A stretch of 17,875 nucleotides of DNA from Leptolyngbyaceae cyanobacterium M65_K2018_010 (GCA_015295885.1 DVEE01000124.1:1-17875); one strand, 5' to 3'. Positions 6,930-15,316 are shown, numbered from the stretch's first letter. The notes: a model not told the origin generated them from the letters alone. Program-made: numbers and translations.

Positions 6930-7795
6930 AGGAACGCCACCGCCATGCGAACGTGGGTTTCTAAGGTCTGCTGAGGCTCTAGAATCAGCAGATTCTCCCC
7001 GCTATTCAGAGCATTGCGAGGGGCGGTCCAGGGCTCCAGGCAGTAGTAGTCTTTGCCCTGCACCGTCCAGAAAACCAACCGGGTATAGTCGCTACTCCAG
7101 GACAGCGTTAGCCGTCGTCGCAACTGGTGATCGGTCACTGTAGCCGCCTGGGCCTGTAGGTCTTGAAAGGCCAGGTCAATTTCCGGTTGGCTAAAGTCAA
7201 AGGCTCCGCTAAAGGATTCTAACCTGCCGGTTAGGTGGTTACGATACTGGCTGGAGGGGATCTCAAACTCAAGTTGGGTTTTGTCGCTCACCCAAAAGTA
7301 GGGATGTAGCCCGGTCGCAAAGGGCATAGGTCGATCGGAGCGGTTGCTAAACCGTTGGCGCAGATCAAGGATGTGGCCGTGCAGTTCAAAGGTAAAGGCC
7401 AGCTTGAAATCAAAGGGATACTGGGAAAGGGTGGTCTCGTTGCTGACCAATTCCAGGGTCAGGCTGGCCGCCTCGGTGACAGCCTGCTGGCTGGCTTGCC
7501 AGGGTAAATCGCGGGCAAAGCCGTGCTGCTTGAGGGTGTAGGTTTGACCATTGAGGTGGTACTGGTTGTCCGGCAAGTTACCACAGATGGGAAACAGAAT
7601 CGGAATCCCCCCCCGTACCGACAGGGATGGATCGGCGAAGCGATCGCGATCAAAGTAAAAAATTTCTTGATTTTCGACCTGCCAGCGGGTGGCGATGCCC
7701 CCCCGAGAGGGCACTAACTCTAACCGTGAGCCCGTCTCGGTATCCGACAAAATATAGACCGGGGGTGAGTCTGCTTTTAGGGCGATCGCAAACAC
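6926..7795 (-). CDS. Aldose 1-epimerase family protein (galactose mutarotase-like)
   Basis: 289 residues from a GTG at 7795, preferred because GAGGTG lies 4 bases upstream and because family members begin with an equivalent of VFAIALK; an ATG at 7816 would add seven residues without a good ribosome-binding site. The beta-sandwich mutarotase motifs are clear: GGIPILFPICGNL, the conserved His in LKQHGFARDLPW, the catalytic His in GLHPYF, and a late Glu in CLEPWTAPRNAL as the general base. Such proteins interconvert alpha and beta anomers of hexoses or, in the YeaD branch, glucose 6-phosphate. No signal peptide, so cytoplasmic. Substrate cannot be read from sequence. It lies downstream of the CapA-like gene on the same strand's upstream side, with divergent-free spacing of about 60 bp. 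Confidence 0.88.
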   Translation of the reverse strand: MFAIALKADSPPVYILSDTETGSRLELVPSRGGIATRWQVENQEIFYFDRDRFADPSLSVRGGIPILFPICGNLPDNQYHLNGQTYTLKQHGFARDLPWQASQQAVTEAASLTLELVSNETTLSQYPFDFKLAFTFELHGHILDLRQRFSNRSDRPMPFATGLHPYFWVSDKTQLEFEIPSSQYRNHLTGRLESFSGAFDFSQPEIDLAFQDLQAQAATVTDHQLRRRLTLSWSSDYTRLVFWTVQGKDYYCLEPWTAPRNALNSGENLLILEPQQTLETHVRMAVAFL

Positions 7796-7855
7796 AGAGC
7801 ACCTCAAGAGTTCCATGCCTAGACGTTACCACAGCTCCAGGCGGAGTTGAGCGGC

Positions 7856-10441
7856 TCAGGGGGAGGGGGCCTCCCCATCCAGGAGGGGCGATGGGAGGGG
7901 GCTAGCGGTCGCGGGATGGGTCGCTGTCGTCAGGGCGATCGCCTCACTGGTAGCCTCATCAACGGATCCGAGCGGCCCAACTAGGGGTTCCGCTTGGGCT
8001 GGAATGGCCTCGGGCGCTTTGGGATAGGCCGGGGTGTCCGGCCTCCCCTCTTTGATCGAGGGGGCTGCCGAGCTAGGATCCGCCGCAGGTCCAGGTCTGC
8101 CTATCGTTGCCGAGCCAGCTCTGGGTTGGGTTTGCTCCTCCAGGGCAGGCTCTAGGGGGGTAGGCACCGCAGGAACGCTATCGGTCCAGGGGTCAGATCC
8201 GGGGGCGGTAGAGGGGAGCGGGGTAGCTTGGTTGGCTTTAGCGGGGGCAGTCAACGACCGCAGCAGAGGGGGTTGAAGCTGGGCATCCAGATCCGCCTCG
8301 GGTGCGGCGGATCGATTTTGGGGAATGGGCTGAAATTCCTTCTGTTTAGGAGATACCTTGGGACCCCATTCCTGTAATTCATCATCGATTTGCTCCTGGA
8401 GATCCAGGCTAGGCAAGCCCTCCGAGTCAACGGCCGGGGTTGTTTCCGGGGCCGCGGGGGGTGACTCCTGCTGGAGTACCGGAGCAACCGGGGAATCCGG
8501 TTCAGCCTGGGATTCTGGCTCCAGAATGAGGGTTTTATCAGCTTCAGGAGTAACGAAGGGACTGGTGGGGTCAGCGGTTTCTGCCGGGGCTGGGGCAGGA
8601 GCCTTCAGATCCAGCACAACCGGGGATTCCATGGGGCGTTCAAACTGGGCCGAAGCCTGCTTAATGCGTTCTAGAACGGCTTCGCCCGCCTTACCCGTCA
8701 GGGTTTTGGGGCGGGAATCCCGCACCTGCACGGGGACAAACTCCACCCGCATCTGATCCTCTTGCAGAGAAACTTTCAGTACGGCGGAGTCTTGATCCTC
8801 CACGGGCTGATCGGCCTTGAAGACAAAGTCACCCAGAGAATAGGCGATGGGACGGCCCTTGTAAATTTCAGCCCCCTGAATCACCGTGGGATGGTAGCCG
8901 ACAACCACATCCGCCCCCTGATCAATGGCCAAACGGGCCAGGTTAGTCTGTAGAAAGTTGGGCTTTTCGGTGAGGTGATCCACCCAGCGGAAGTTGACCA
9001 CAATCCAATCCACCTCTTGGCGAATAGCTTTCAGATCCTCCACAATTTGCGGCATATTTTGAGCATTAAACCCGGCCCGCTCTTTGAAGGCCGTGGATTG
9101 CTTGAAGTTTTCCACTTCCCTGGCGACTGCCGCATCGCTGGCCCCCGCCCGTTCCTTCAGGGCGGTGGTATCCATGGCGGCGTTATTACCGCCCATGGCA
9201 TAGCTCAGGTAGGCAATCCGCTTGCCCTTCACATCCAAGATCTCAGGACGACGGGCTTCCACAGCATTACGGCCGGCCCCCACCCGGTAGAGGCCCTTGC
9301 TATCCAGGGCGTTGAGGGTCTCTGACAGCCCTTCTGTGCCATACTGCATCAGGTTGCTGTTGGTCAGGTTGACAATATCGATGCCGCTATTGACCAGTAC
9401 TTCGACCGCATCGGGTCGTTTTTTCTGCAGCAGTTCTTCGTTTAAATTAGTGGCTGCCGTGGCCAAGGGAGTAGCCAGGTTCACCATCGACACATCGGCC
9501 TGGAAATAATCCTCGACCTCAGCAAATAAGCCCCCGGCAGCTTCTAGCTGTTCCAGGTCCAAATCCTCTAAGGACACATCACCGCCAAACAGCAGGGTCA
9601 CTTCATCGGCGGGAACCGGCGTGGGTTTTTGGTGAGCAATGACCCCCACCGGCTCCAGGGCTGTATCTACCACCGAGGGTCGATCGGCCCGGCGAGCTGG
9701 GGCCAGCAAGGAAGGTTTGGGGTGATTGACTAGGTTGGCGGCACCTGACCGACGCCGGGCTACCGGTTCCCTGGAGGCTGGCGGGGCACCCCCCGATCGG
9801 GTATCGGCGCTGGCAGCGGCAGCGCTATCCGGAGTATGGGTATGGACCTGGGCCGAAAACGTGGGCAGGGTGGGGGATGACCTGGAGGTCAACACCTCCA
9901 GCATACAACCGAGCAAAAAGGCGGCTACCGCGGAGCCAGTCAACATAAAGGCCCGTAGGGTTTTTAGTTGCTGTTTGGGAATCCGTTTAGGCCGCCGTTT
10001 AGGAGCCCGGATTTGCGGAGGCAGGGGCGATCCCGACTGGCAAGCTTGGGTTAATTGGTCCTGGGCTTTACGACGCTTGAGGGCCGGAGTGACGATCCGA
10101 ACCCGCTGCTGCCAGAGCACCCGTTGCCAACCCACGGGACGGGCCAAAACATGAATGCCCTCAATCAGTTCTGAGTTCAGTTGCCAGACCCGATGACAGA
10201 GGAAACGGAGTAGGCGGTCTTTGATAGGCGATCGCTCAAACTCCACCATGAGCTTGAGGCAACCGGGGCGTTGATCCGCTTGGACCTGGACGAAGATGCC
10301 CTGGGTCACCAAGGGTTCATTGAGCCATAGGGCAATATCGCGAAAGTAGCCCGCCGCCGCCCTTTCCCGTACTGAGGTTGGGGTCGAGGGAGGCTGCTGA
10401 GGTTGAGGTAAGGGCTGGGGAGGAACAACCGCGCTAATCAT
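7856..10441 (-). CDS. Membrane-anchored CapA-like protein with altered active site and long Pro/Ala-rich tail
   Basis: 861 residues. Order: a Pro/Gln-rich start; a soluble domain (about 30-120, FRDIALWLNEPLV...) that I have seen in other cyanobacterial proteins; a basic patch (148-160) and one membrane segment (about 162-184), implying N-inside and C-outside; a linker; a CapA/PGA_cap domain (about 281-575); and a low-complexity Pro/Ala/Glu tail (612-861). CapA proteins are calcineurin-like phosphoesterase relatives linked to poly-gamma-glutamate capsule. Here the fold markers remain (GGDVS, GADVVVG, GAEIYKGRPIAYSLG), but canonical NLE, NNHxxD, HWGxE, HHPH and GNF read NLA, NSNxxQ, RWVDH, YHPT and GDF. 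It is therefore probably not a normal enzyme. No pgsB/pgsC neighbours are present. No clear ribosome-binding site precedes the ATG. Confidence 0.85.
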   Translation of the reverse strand: MISAVVPPQPLPQPQQPPSTPTSVRERAAAGYFRDIALWLNEPLVTQGIFVQVQADQRPGCLKLMVEFERSPIKDRLLRFLCHRVWQLNSELIEGIHVLARPVGWQRVLWQQRVRIVTPALKRRKAQDQLTQACQSGSPLPPQIRAPKRRPKRIPKQQLKTLRAFMLTGSAVAAFLLGCMLEVLTSRSSPTLPTFSAQVHTHTPDSAAAASADTRSGGAPPASREPVARRRSGAANLVNHPKPSLLAPARRADRPSVVDTALEPVGVIAHQKPTPVPADEVTLLFGGDVSLEDLDLEQLEAAGGLFAEVEDYFQADVSMVNLATPLATAATNLNEELLQKKRPDAVEVLVNSGIDIVNLTNSNLMQYGTEGLSETLNALDSKGLYRVGAGRNAVEARRPEILDVKGKRIAYLSYAMGGNNAAMDTTALKERAGASDAAVAREVENFKQSTAFKERAGFNAQNMPQIVEDLKAIRQEVDWIVVNFRWVDHLTEKPNFLQTNLARLAIDQGADVVVGYHPTVIQGAEIYKGRPIAYSLGDFVFKADQPVEDQDSAVLKVSLQEDQMRVEFVPVQVRDSRPKTLTGKAGEAVLERIKQASAQFERPMESPVVLDLKAPAPAPAETADPTSPFVTPEADKTLILEPESQAEPDSPVAPVLQQESPPAAPETTPAVDSEGLPSLDLQEQIDDELQEWGPKVSPKQKEFQPIPQNRSAAPEADLDAQLQPPLLRSLTAPAKANQATPLPSTAPGSDPWTDSVPAVPTPLEPALEEQTQPRAGSATIGRPGPAADPSSAAPSIKEGRPDTPAYPKAPEAIPAQAEPLVGPLGSVDEATSEAIALTTATHPATASPLPSPLLDGEAPSP

Positions 10442-10454
10442 GATGGTTATTAAG

Positions 10455-10466
10455 CGTTAGCTAACG
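10455..10466. promoter_or_regulatory. Perfect 12-bp palindrome upstream of the CapA-like gene
   Basis: CGTTAGCTAACG is a perfect palindrome ending 13 bases upstream of the CapA-like start codon. It could be an operator or simply form a small hairpin in the leader. No known regulator matches by eye. The rest of 10467-10605 shows nothing I can name beyond a weaker split palindrome ATCTAG-AC-CTAGAT at 10517-10530. Confidence 0.3.
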
Positions 10467-10605
10467 ATGGTGAGGTTTCATAATCGCCCACGATGCTTGA
10501 CCCTGAGACATTGGCGATCTAGACCTAGATTTTGGCCTGGATTTTGAGGCTGGCTTTTCTCCATGGCTAATGATAGCCAGATTCCCTCGAAACGGGCGCT
10601 AGTCT

Positions 10606-10675
10606 TAAAAAGTTTCCCAAAACCGGCTAGCCAGACTCAACCTGGTCCTAGGGACCTCTGGTTTAGTCTGGCTAG
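10606..10675 (-). terminator. Three-tier hairpin terminator of eda
   Basis: CTAGCCAGACT (10627-10637) pairs perfectly with AGTCTGGCTAG (10665-10675). Nested inside are AACC/GGTT and GGTCC/GGACC, closing on a TAG loop. On the minus strand the structure is followed by CCGGTTTTGGG and then ACTTTTTAA, so it reads as the end of eda transcription. The distal arm contains the eda stop codon itself. Confidence 0.7.
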
Positions 10676-11334
10676 AGAACCGGCGGGCTCAATGGGGTGA
10701 TCGCCTGGCACACCTCGACCAACTGTTGACAGGTATGGGTAATGCTGTCCCAATCGGCCTGGGCGATCGCGGTGTTGGCAAACAGCCCAGTCGACAGCCC
10801 CACCGCCGTTGCCCCAGCCTGCAACAACGCTGGGGCATTGGCCAGGGTGACACCGCCAGTTGGAACCAGGGGAATGGCACCCAGCGGCCCCTGTAGGCTG
10901 CGGATATAGCTGGCCCCCCCCACGGCACTGATGGGAAACACCTTCACAGCGCAGGCCCCCGCCTGCCAGGCGGTGACAATTTCACTGGGGGTCAGGGCAC
11001 CCGGCACCAGGGGCAGATGGTGTTCTCTAGCCCATTGCACCATCGGGAGATGGGTGTAGGGCGCAAAGCAAAACTCCGCACCCGCGGCAATCGCCTGCTC
11101 CAGATCGGAAATCGCCAGCATGGTACCGGCGCCAATATGGCAATGGGGTAGTTGTTCTCGCAGTTGAGTAATCAGTTGGCTGGGGTAGCGGCTATTCCAG
11201 GTAATTTCAATCAACCGCAGACCTCCAGCCGCAGCGGCCTGGGCCAAATGCAAGCCCTGATTCAACTCATCCGTGCGAATGACGGCAATGGCCCGATGGC
11301 GCTGAAGTAACTCTAGGAAAACCGCGGAGTCCAT
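10672..11334 (-). CDS. eda: KDPG aldolase (2-dehydro-3-deoxy-6-phosphogluconate aldolase)
   Basis: 220 residues. It splits KDPG into pyruvate and glyceraldehyde 3-phosphate in the Entner-Doudoroff route; members also act on 4-hydroxy-2-oxoglutarate or decarboxylate oxaloacetate. The class I aldolase Schiff-base lysine is K131 (AVKVFPISAVGG); E43 (EITWNS), GAGTML, PGALTPSE and PTGGVTLAN are the expected phosphate- and substrate-binding parts. Canonical E-x-T-x-R near residue 47 has N instead of R, a variation I believe is shared with other cyanobacterial members. An 8-G run encodes the VGG at 138-140. It sits 60 bp downstream of the glycosyltransferase gene on the same strand, with a palindrome in the gap. 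No edd gene is in the window. Confidence 0.92.
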   Translation of the reverse strand: MDSAVFLELLQRHRAIAVIRTDELNQGLHLAQAAAAGGLRLIEITWNSRYPSQLITQLREQLPHCHIGAGTMLAISDLEQAIAAGAEFCFAPYTHLPMVQWAREHHLPLVPGALTPSEIVTAWQAGACAVKVFPISAVGGASYIRSLQGPLGAIPLVPTGGVTLANAPALLQAGATAVGLSTGLFANTAIAQADWDSITHTCQQLVEVCQAITPLSPPVL

Positions 11335-11343
11335 GGGCCTATC

Positions 11344-11355
11344 CCACTGCAGTGG
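11344..11355. promoter_or_regulatory. Perfect 12-bp palindrome between the GT2 gene and eda
   Basis: CCACTGCAGTGG lies 10 bases upstream of the eda start codon. It could be a repressor site acting on eda or a small mRNA hairpin near its ribosome-binding site. Only the symmetry is seen; no regulator is known. Confidence 0.3.
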
Positions 11356-11394
11356 ATTCCATCGCTAGTGACCAGATCATTTTCGTGGGTTCCC

Positions 11395-12969
11395 CTAGCG
11401 ACTTTTGACCGAACAGGGTTTGGGAGATGCGGTTAAGCCCAAGCCTAGGTCAGCGGGGGGGGACTGGGTGCGAGCGGTAACATGCCAAACGCGGCTACCA
11501 CAGAGATGGTTATACAGCGCCACCATGCCAACCAGGACCTTAAACCAAAAATATACTGGCGACAGAGCACAATAGAGGACTCCGTGGCGGCGAGAATAGG
11601 CTGAATGGGTCGGACGTAACCGCATAGCTAAGGCTACCTGTAGGATTACGCTCAAGGTCAGTAACCCCATCATGACCATATTCAAGTTTTCAAAGTTCAA
11701 ATCGCGATTGGAAATGCTGAAATGGATACTCAGCAGCATTGGTACAACCTGCCAAACCAGGGGGTAGAAGCACTGGCTAAAGAGCAACATGAGCAGCCAG
11801 TAGGTCTTTTGCACCGGGTCTAGATGGGGCGATCGCCCGACCCGATCCATGTAGATCCAAGCCACTTCGAGCCAGCCCTGACTCCAGCGCTGGCGTTGCA
11901 ACCACAGCCCCCGTAGGCTGGTTGGAGCCAACTCCGTGGTAACAATCGCTGGATCATGAACCAGGCGATAGCCCCTCAAAATGCCCCGCACAGTGGCGTC
12001 AATATCTTCTGTTAAGCGATTGGGGTAAAACCCCAAGTCGCGGATGGCAGCCGTCCGCCAGTAGCCGTTAGAACCACCAAACAGAGCGGTATCCGCCAAC
12101 AATGACCGGCCGTAGTGACTGACCCCATAGATAGATTCAAACTCCACCGCGACCAAATGGGTGAGCCAGTTATCGCCGGCATTGCGAATAATGTTGCGCC
12201 CCTGCACCCCATCGTAATGCCCAGGGGCCAACCACTCCCAGGCTCGGCGGAGGCAATCGGGGGAGGGATGGTGGTCGGCATCGAAAATACAGGTCATCTC
12301 GCCCTTTACCTGACTGAGGGCCGCATTCAGGTTCGCCGCCTTAGAGCGACTCTGGGCCACTGGCAGGAGAACCAGAGCCGGATGTTGACGGGCGAGTTGA
12401 CGTAGGCGGGCTTCAACCGGGAGGGGGGAGGGGGTATTGTAGGCCAAAATCAGCTCCCAGCCCGCCATGGGCACCTCGACCTGGGTGAGCCAGTGGAGTA
12501 GGGTTTCTTCGATAATCTCTTGCTCGTTGGGCAGGTAGGCTACTACCACCACGGAGACAAAGGGCCCCTGAGCCGTTACACCTAGGTCGGTTGAGCGAGA
12601 CATCCCCCCCTGGGGGCGGGGGGGGGCGGGGAGCCTAGGGGAGGCCAGCCAGGGCAGCCAACGTTGCAGCCAGCCCCGCTGGTGAGCCGCAGACGGACGC
12701 CAGTGCTGGTAGAACACTACGGCGGTTTCCCCGTTAATCACCCCTAGTCCAATCACAGCCACCACCAGGAGTGCTAACTGGATTAGGACAAGATCATGGC
12801 CGCGATTCAACCAGGCCATATAAATGACCATTGGGGCCCACAATAACCAGAGACTTAACCAAAACGACCGTCTGGCTAAGGCCAGAACTGGCTCAGCAAA
12901 AAGTGCCAAGCTTGGCTTCATAGGCTGTTGACCTAACTCCTTATGATGGATTTGCCCAGCCTGGGCCAT
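11395..12969 (-). CDS. Membrane glycosyltransferase family 2 (cellulose/hyaluronan synthase-like)
   Basis: 524 residues from the ATG at 12969; an alternative ATG at 12921 (MKPSLALFAEP) is about equally plausible. Two membrane segments (about 36-54 and 60-78) precede a cytoplasmic linker and a GT-A domain (about 135-385), followed by further hydrophobic segments (about 388-412, 428-450 and 465-490). Processive GT2 motifs are visible: SRSKAANLNAAL, DADHH at 230-234 (the metal-binding DxD), TEDID at 320-324 (catalytic base) and QRQRW at 358-362 (acceptor binding). The first Asp of the usual 'DDGS' is replaced by an 'AYNTPSP' stretch. It probably builds or exports a beta-linked polysaccharide at the inner membrane; the sugar is unknown. 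Long C and G runs lie in the linker. eda follows in the same direction. Confidence 0.88.
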   Translation of the reverse strand: MAQAGQIHHKELGQQPMKPSLALFAEPVLALARRSFWLSLWLLWAPMVIYMAWLNRGHDLVLIQLALLVVAVIGLGVINGETAVVFYQHWRPSAAHQRGWLQRWLPWLASPRLPAPPRPQGGMSRSTDLGVTAQGPFVSVVVVAYLPNEQEIIEETLLHWLTQVEVPMAGWELILAYNTPSPLPVEARLRQLARQHPALVLLPVAQSRSKAANLNAALSQVKGEMTCIFDADHHPSPDCLRRAWEWLAPGHYDGVQGRNIIRNAGDNWLTHLVAVEFESIYGVSHYGRSLLADTALFGGSNGYWRTAAIRDLGFYPNRLTEDIDATVRGILRGYRLVHDPAIVTTELAPTSLRGLWLQRQRWSQGWLEVAWIYMDRVGRSPHLDPVQKTYWLLMLLFSQCFYPLVWQVVPMLLSIHFSISNRDLNFENLNMVMMGLLTLSVILQVALAMRLRPTHSAYSRRHGVLYCALSPVYFWFKVLVGMVALYNHLCGSRVWHVTARTQSPPADLGLGLTASPKPCSVKSR

Positions 12970-13101
12970 GACTATCTCAAGCGTTCGGCAACGGGAAAGT
13001 CTGGGCCAGTTCTAGTTCGGCTTCTAATCGTACCGCTTCAAGGCCGACCTTAGCCCCCCACTGCACCCAGAAGATGGACCGGGTTAAGGAAGATATTGAC
13101 T

Positions 13102-13132
13102 CCCCTTCCCCTGGCCGTGCCAGGGGAAGGGG
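13102..13132. repeat. Perfect 14-bp hairpin with 3-base loop downstream of dxs
   Basis: CCCCTTCCCCTGGC (13102-13115) and GCCAGGGGAAGGGG (13119-13132) are exact reverse complements around CGT. It lies about 88 bp after the dxs stop and about 130 bp before the GT2 start. Neither strand shows a T-run directly after it, so it is not a textbook intrinsic terminator; a factor-dependent stop, mRNA-stabilising element or genomic palindromic repeat all remain possible. Confidence 0.6.
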
Positions 13133-13183
13133 GCTCTTAAACTGTTTGGCCTGAGAACCTTAGACCGGGCCACAACTAAAATG

Positions 13184-13208
13184 GCCGCTTAGCCCTCAGC
13201 CCAGCGGC
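13184..13208 (-). terminator. Possible terminator hairpin after dxs
   Basis: On the minus strand GCCGCT (from 13208) pairs with AGCGGC (to 13184) across a 13-base loop, starting 11 bases after the dxs stop and followed by CATTTTAG. The stem is short and the T-run weak, so this is only a candidate. Confidence 0.35.
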
Positions 13209-13219
13209 TGTACTGGGGC

Positions 13220-15127
13220 TTAAAGCGCCAAAACCGGCTTTTCGACCTGGTAGGTGCTGAGAATGCGCTCCGCCATTTGGGGTGGGGTGAGCCCCAGAGT
13301 GGCCTTAGATTGATCGGGAGAAGCATGGTCCACCAAAACATCGGGCACCCCGAGGCGCAGCAGGGAAGCTGGCACCTGGGCGTCTACAATGGCCTCGGCG
13401 ACGGCGGAACCGAAGCCACCCATGAGGCAGCCTTCCTCCAGGGTGACGACCTTGCCGATCTCTCTGGCCAGGGGCACGATTAGCTCCGTATCCAGGGGTT
13501 TAGCGAAACGAGCGTTCACGACCGTGGCTTCGATACCGTGTTCACTGAGGATTTCGGCGGTTTGCATGGCGGGATACACCATGGATCCGTAACCCAACAA
13601 CAGCACGTCGTCGCCCTGGCGTAGCACTTCCGCCTTGCCGATGGGCAGTGCTTCCCAGCCCTCTTCCATCAGGGGAGCCCCGTAGCCATTACCCCTGGGA
13701 TAGCGCAGGGCGATCGCCCCATCGGTGTAGTTAATACCCGTGACTAGCATCCGCTGGAGTTCGGCTTCATCCTTGGGGGCCATCAGCACCATGTTGGGGA
13801 TGCAGCGCAGGTAGGCAATGTCGTACATGCCTTGGTGGGTAGGACCATCGGCCCCAACAATGCCGGCCCGGTCTAGGCAGAAAAAGACCGGTAGCTTTTG
13901 AATACAGACGTCATGGATGATTTGGTCAAACCCGCGCTGCAGGAAGGTGGAATAGATGGCGACCACGGGGCGCATACCTTCACAGGCCAAACCCGCGGCC
14001 AGGGTAACGGCGTGCTGCTCAGCAATACCAACGTCGATGTATTGCTTGGGTAACGCCTGCTGCAGCTTATCCAACCCGGTGCCGGTGGCCATGGCCGCCG
14101 TGATGCCGATGATTTTGGGGTTGGCTTCGGCCAGTTTGATCAGGGTTTCGGCAAACACCTTGGAGTAACTGGGGGGCTTGGGTTTAGAGGAGGGTAGGCT
14201 TTTACCCGTGGAGAGGTCAAAGGGTGACTGGGCATGGTAGCCAACCTGATCCTTTTCAGCGATCGCATAGCCCTTGCCCTTGGTGGTAGCCACGTGTACC
14301 AGCACCGGTCCAGTGTGCTTATGGGCTTCTTTAAAGGTGGCTATCAATTCCTGCAGATTGTGACCATCCACTGGCCCCATGTAGGTAAAGCCCAGTTCTT
14401 CAAACACCGCTCCGACCTTAGGTACGGCCAGCCGCTTCATCCCTTCCTTGACTCGATCCAGTTCGGGGGAAAGGGAGCTACCAACAAAGGGCAGATGCTT
14501 AAATTGCTCCTCTAGGTTATCAGTGAGAAACTGAACCGGAGGACTCAGGCGCATTTTATTGAGGTAGCGGGGAATTGCCCCCACGTTGGGAGAAATGGAC
14601 ATTTCATTGTCATTCAGGACCACCAGCAGGTTGGTATGGGGCAAGTGACCGGCGTGGTTGATCGCTTCCAGAGCCATACCGCCAGTGAGAGCGCCATCGC
14701 CGATGATGGCAGCGACCTTGTAGGTGTCCCCAGCCATATCCCGAGCCAGGGCCATGCCCAGGGCAGCGGAAATGCTAGTGGAGGCATGACCTGCCCCAAA
14801 GTGGTCAAAACGGCTCTCGCTCCGCTTCAGATAACCGGCCACCCCATCCTTTTGGCGCAGGGTATGAAAGTCGGCATAGCGACCGGTAATCAGCTTGTGG
14901 GGGTAGGCCTGGTGCCCCACATCCCAAACCACTTTGTCGCGGTCGAGGTCAAGGGTTTGATAGAGCGCCAGCGTTAGCTCGACCACACCTAAGCCCGGTC
15001 CCAGATGACCGCCGCTGGTGGCCACGGTTTCTAAATGCTTCTCGCGAATTTGTCGGGCAATGTCTTCCAACTGCCGAATCGATAGACCATGCAATTGATT
15101 GGGATGGGTTAGGTCACTCAGGCGCAT
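13220..15127 (-). CDS. dxs: 1-deoxy-D-xylulose-5-phosphate synthase
   Basis: 635 residues, full length. It condenses pyruvate with glyceraldehyde 3-phosphate using thiamine diphosphate, the first step of the MEP isoprenoid pathway that feeds carotenoids, chlorophyll side chains and quinones. The ThDP/Mg motif runs from GDGALTGG (143-150) to NDN (172-174); H41 in SGGHLG lies in the active-site entry. The transketolase-like pyrimidine domain has E370 (GIAEQHAV), DRAG at 419-422 and H431 (DGPTHQG). The C-terminal transketolase domain ends about residue 625. AGAGG lies about ten bases upstream of the ATG. It diverges from the cysteine-repeat protein gene across 205 bp. Confidence 0.98.
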   Translation of the reverse strand: MRLSDLTHPNQLHGLSIRQLEDIARQIREKHLETVATSGGHLGPGLGVVELTLALYQTLDLDRDKVVWDVGHQAYPHKLITGRYADFHTLRQKDGVAGYLKRSESRFDHFGAGHASTSISAALGMALARDMAGDTYKVAAIIGDGALTGGMALEAINHAGHLPHTNLLVVLNDNEMSISPNVGAIPRYLNKMRLSPPVQFLTDNLEEQFKHLPFVGSSLSPELDRVKEGMKRLAVPKVGAVFEELGFTYMGPVDGHNLQELIATFKEAHKHTGPVLVHVATTKGKGYAIAEKDQVGYHAQSPFDLSTGKSLPSSKPKPPSYSKVFAETLIKLAEANPKIIGITAAMATGTGLDKLQQALPKQYIDVGIAEQHAVTLAAGLACEGMRPVVAIYSTFLQRGFDQIIHDVCIQKLPVFFCLDRAGIVGADGPTHQGMYDIAYLRCIPNMVLMAPKDEAELQRMLVTGINYTDGAIALRYPRGNGYGAPLMEEGWEALPIGKAEVLRQGDDVLLLGYGSMVYPAMQTAEILSEHGIEATVVNARFAKPLDTELIVPLAREIGKVVTLEEGCLMGGFGSAVAEAIVDAQVPASLLRLGVPDVLVDHASPDQSKATLGLTPPQMAERILSTYQVEKPVLAL

Positions 15128-15310
15128 ACAAAATTAACCTCTGGGTCACGCAATAGACTTTTCCTGCTACTCTCTTCACTGTAGAAGATCTAGCGGTTTG
15201 AAACCGAAGACATGGACAACTCCAGCCAGGAACAGTATCTTGGTGAAGCAAGACCATGTATTTCATTGACTTACACTCGGTAACTGTCAATTACAACCGT
15301 TAACCAAGCG

Positions 15311-15316
15311 ATATAA
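15311..15316 (+). promoter_or_regulatory. Possible -10 element for the cysteine-repeat protein gene
   Basis: TATAAC lies 17 bases upstream of the ATG at 15333, with TTAAC-type repeats around it (CGTTAAC, CCTTAACG). No good -35 at standard spacing is evident, and a start this close would leave a very short leader. A candidate only. Confidence 0.25.
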
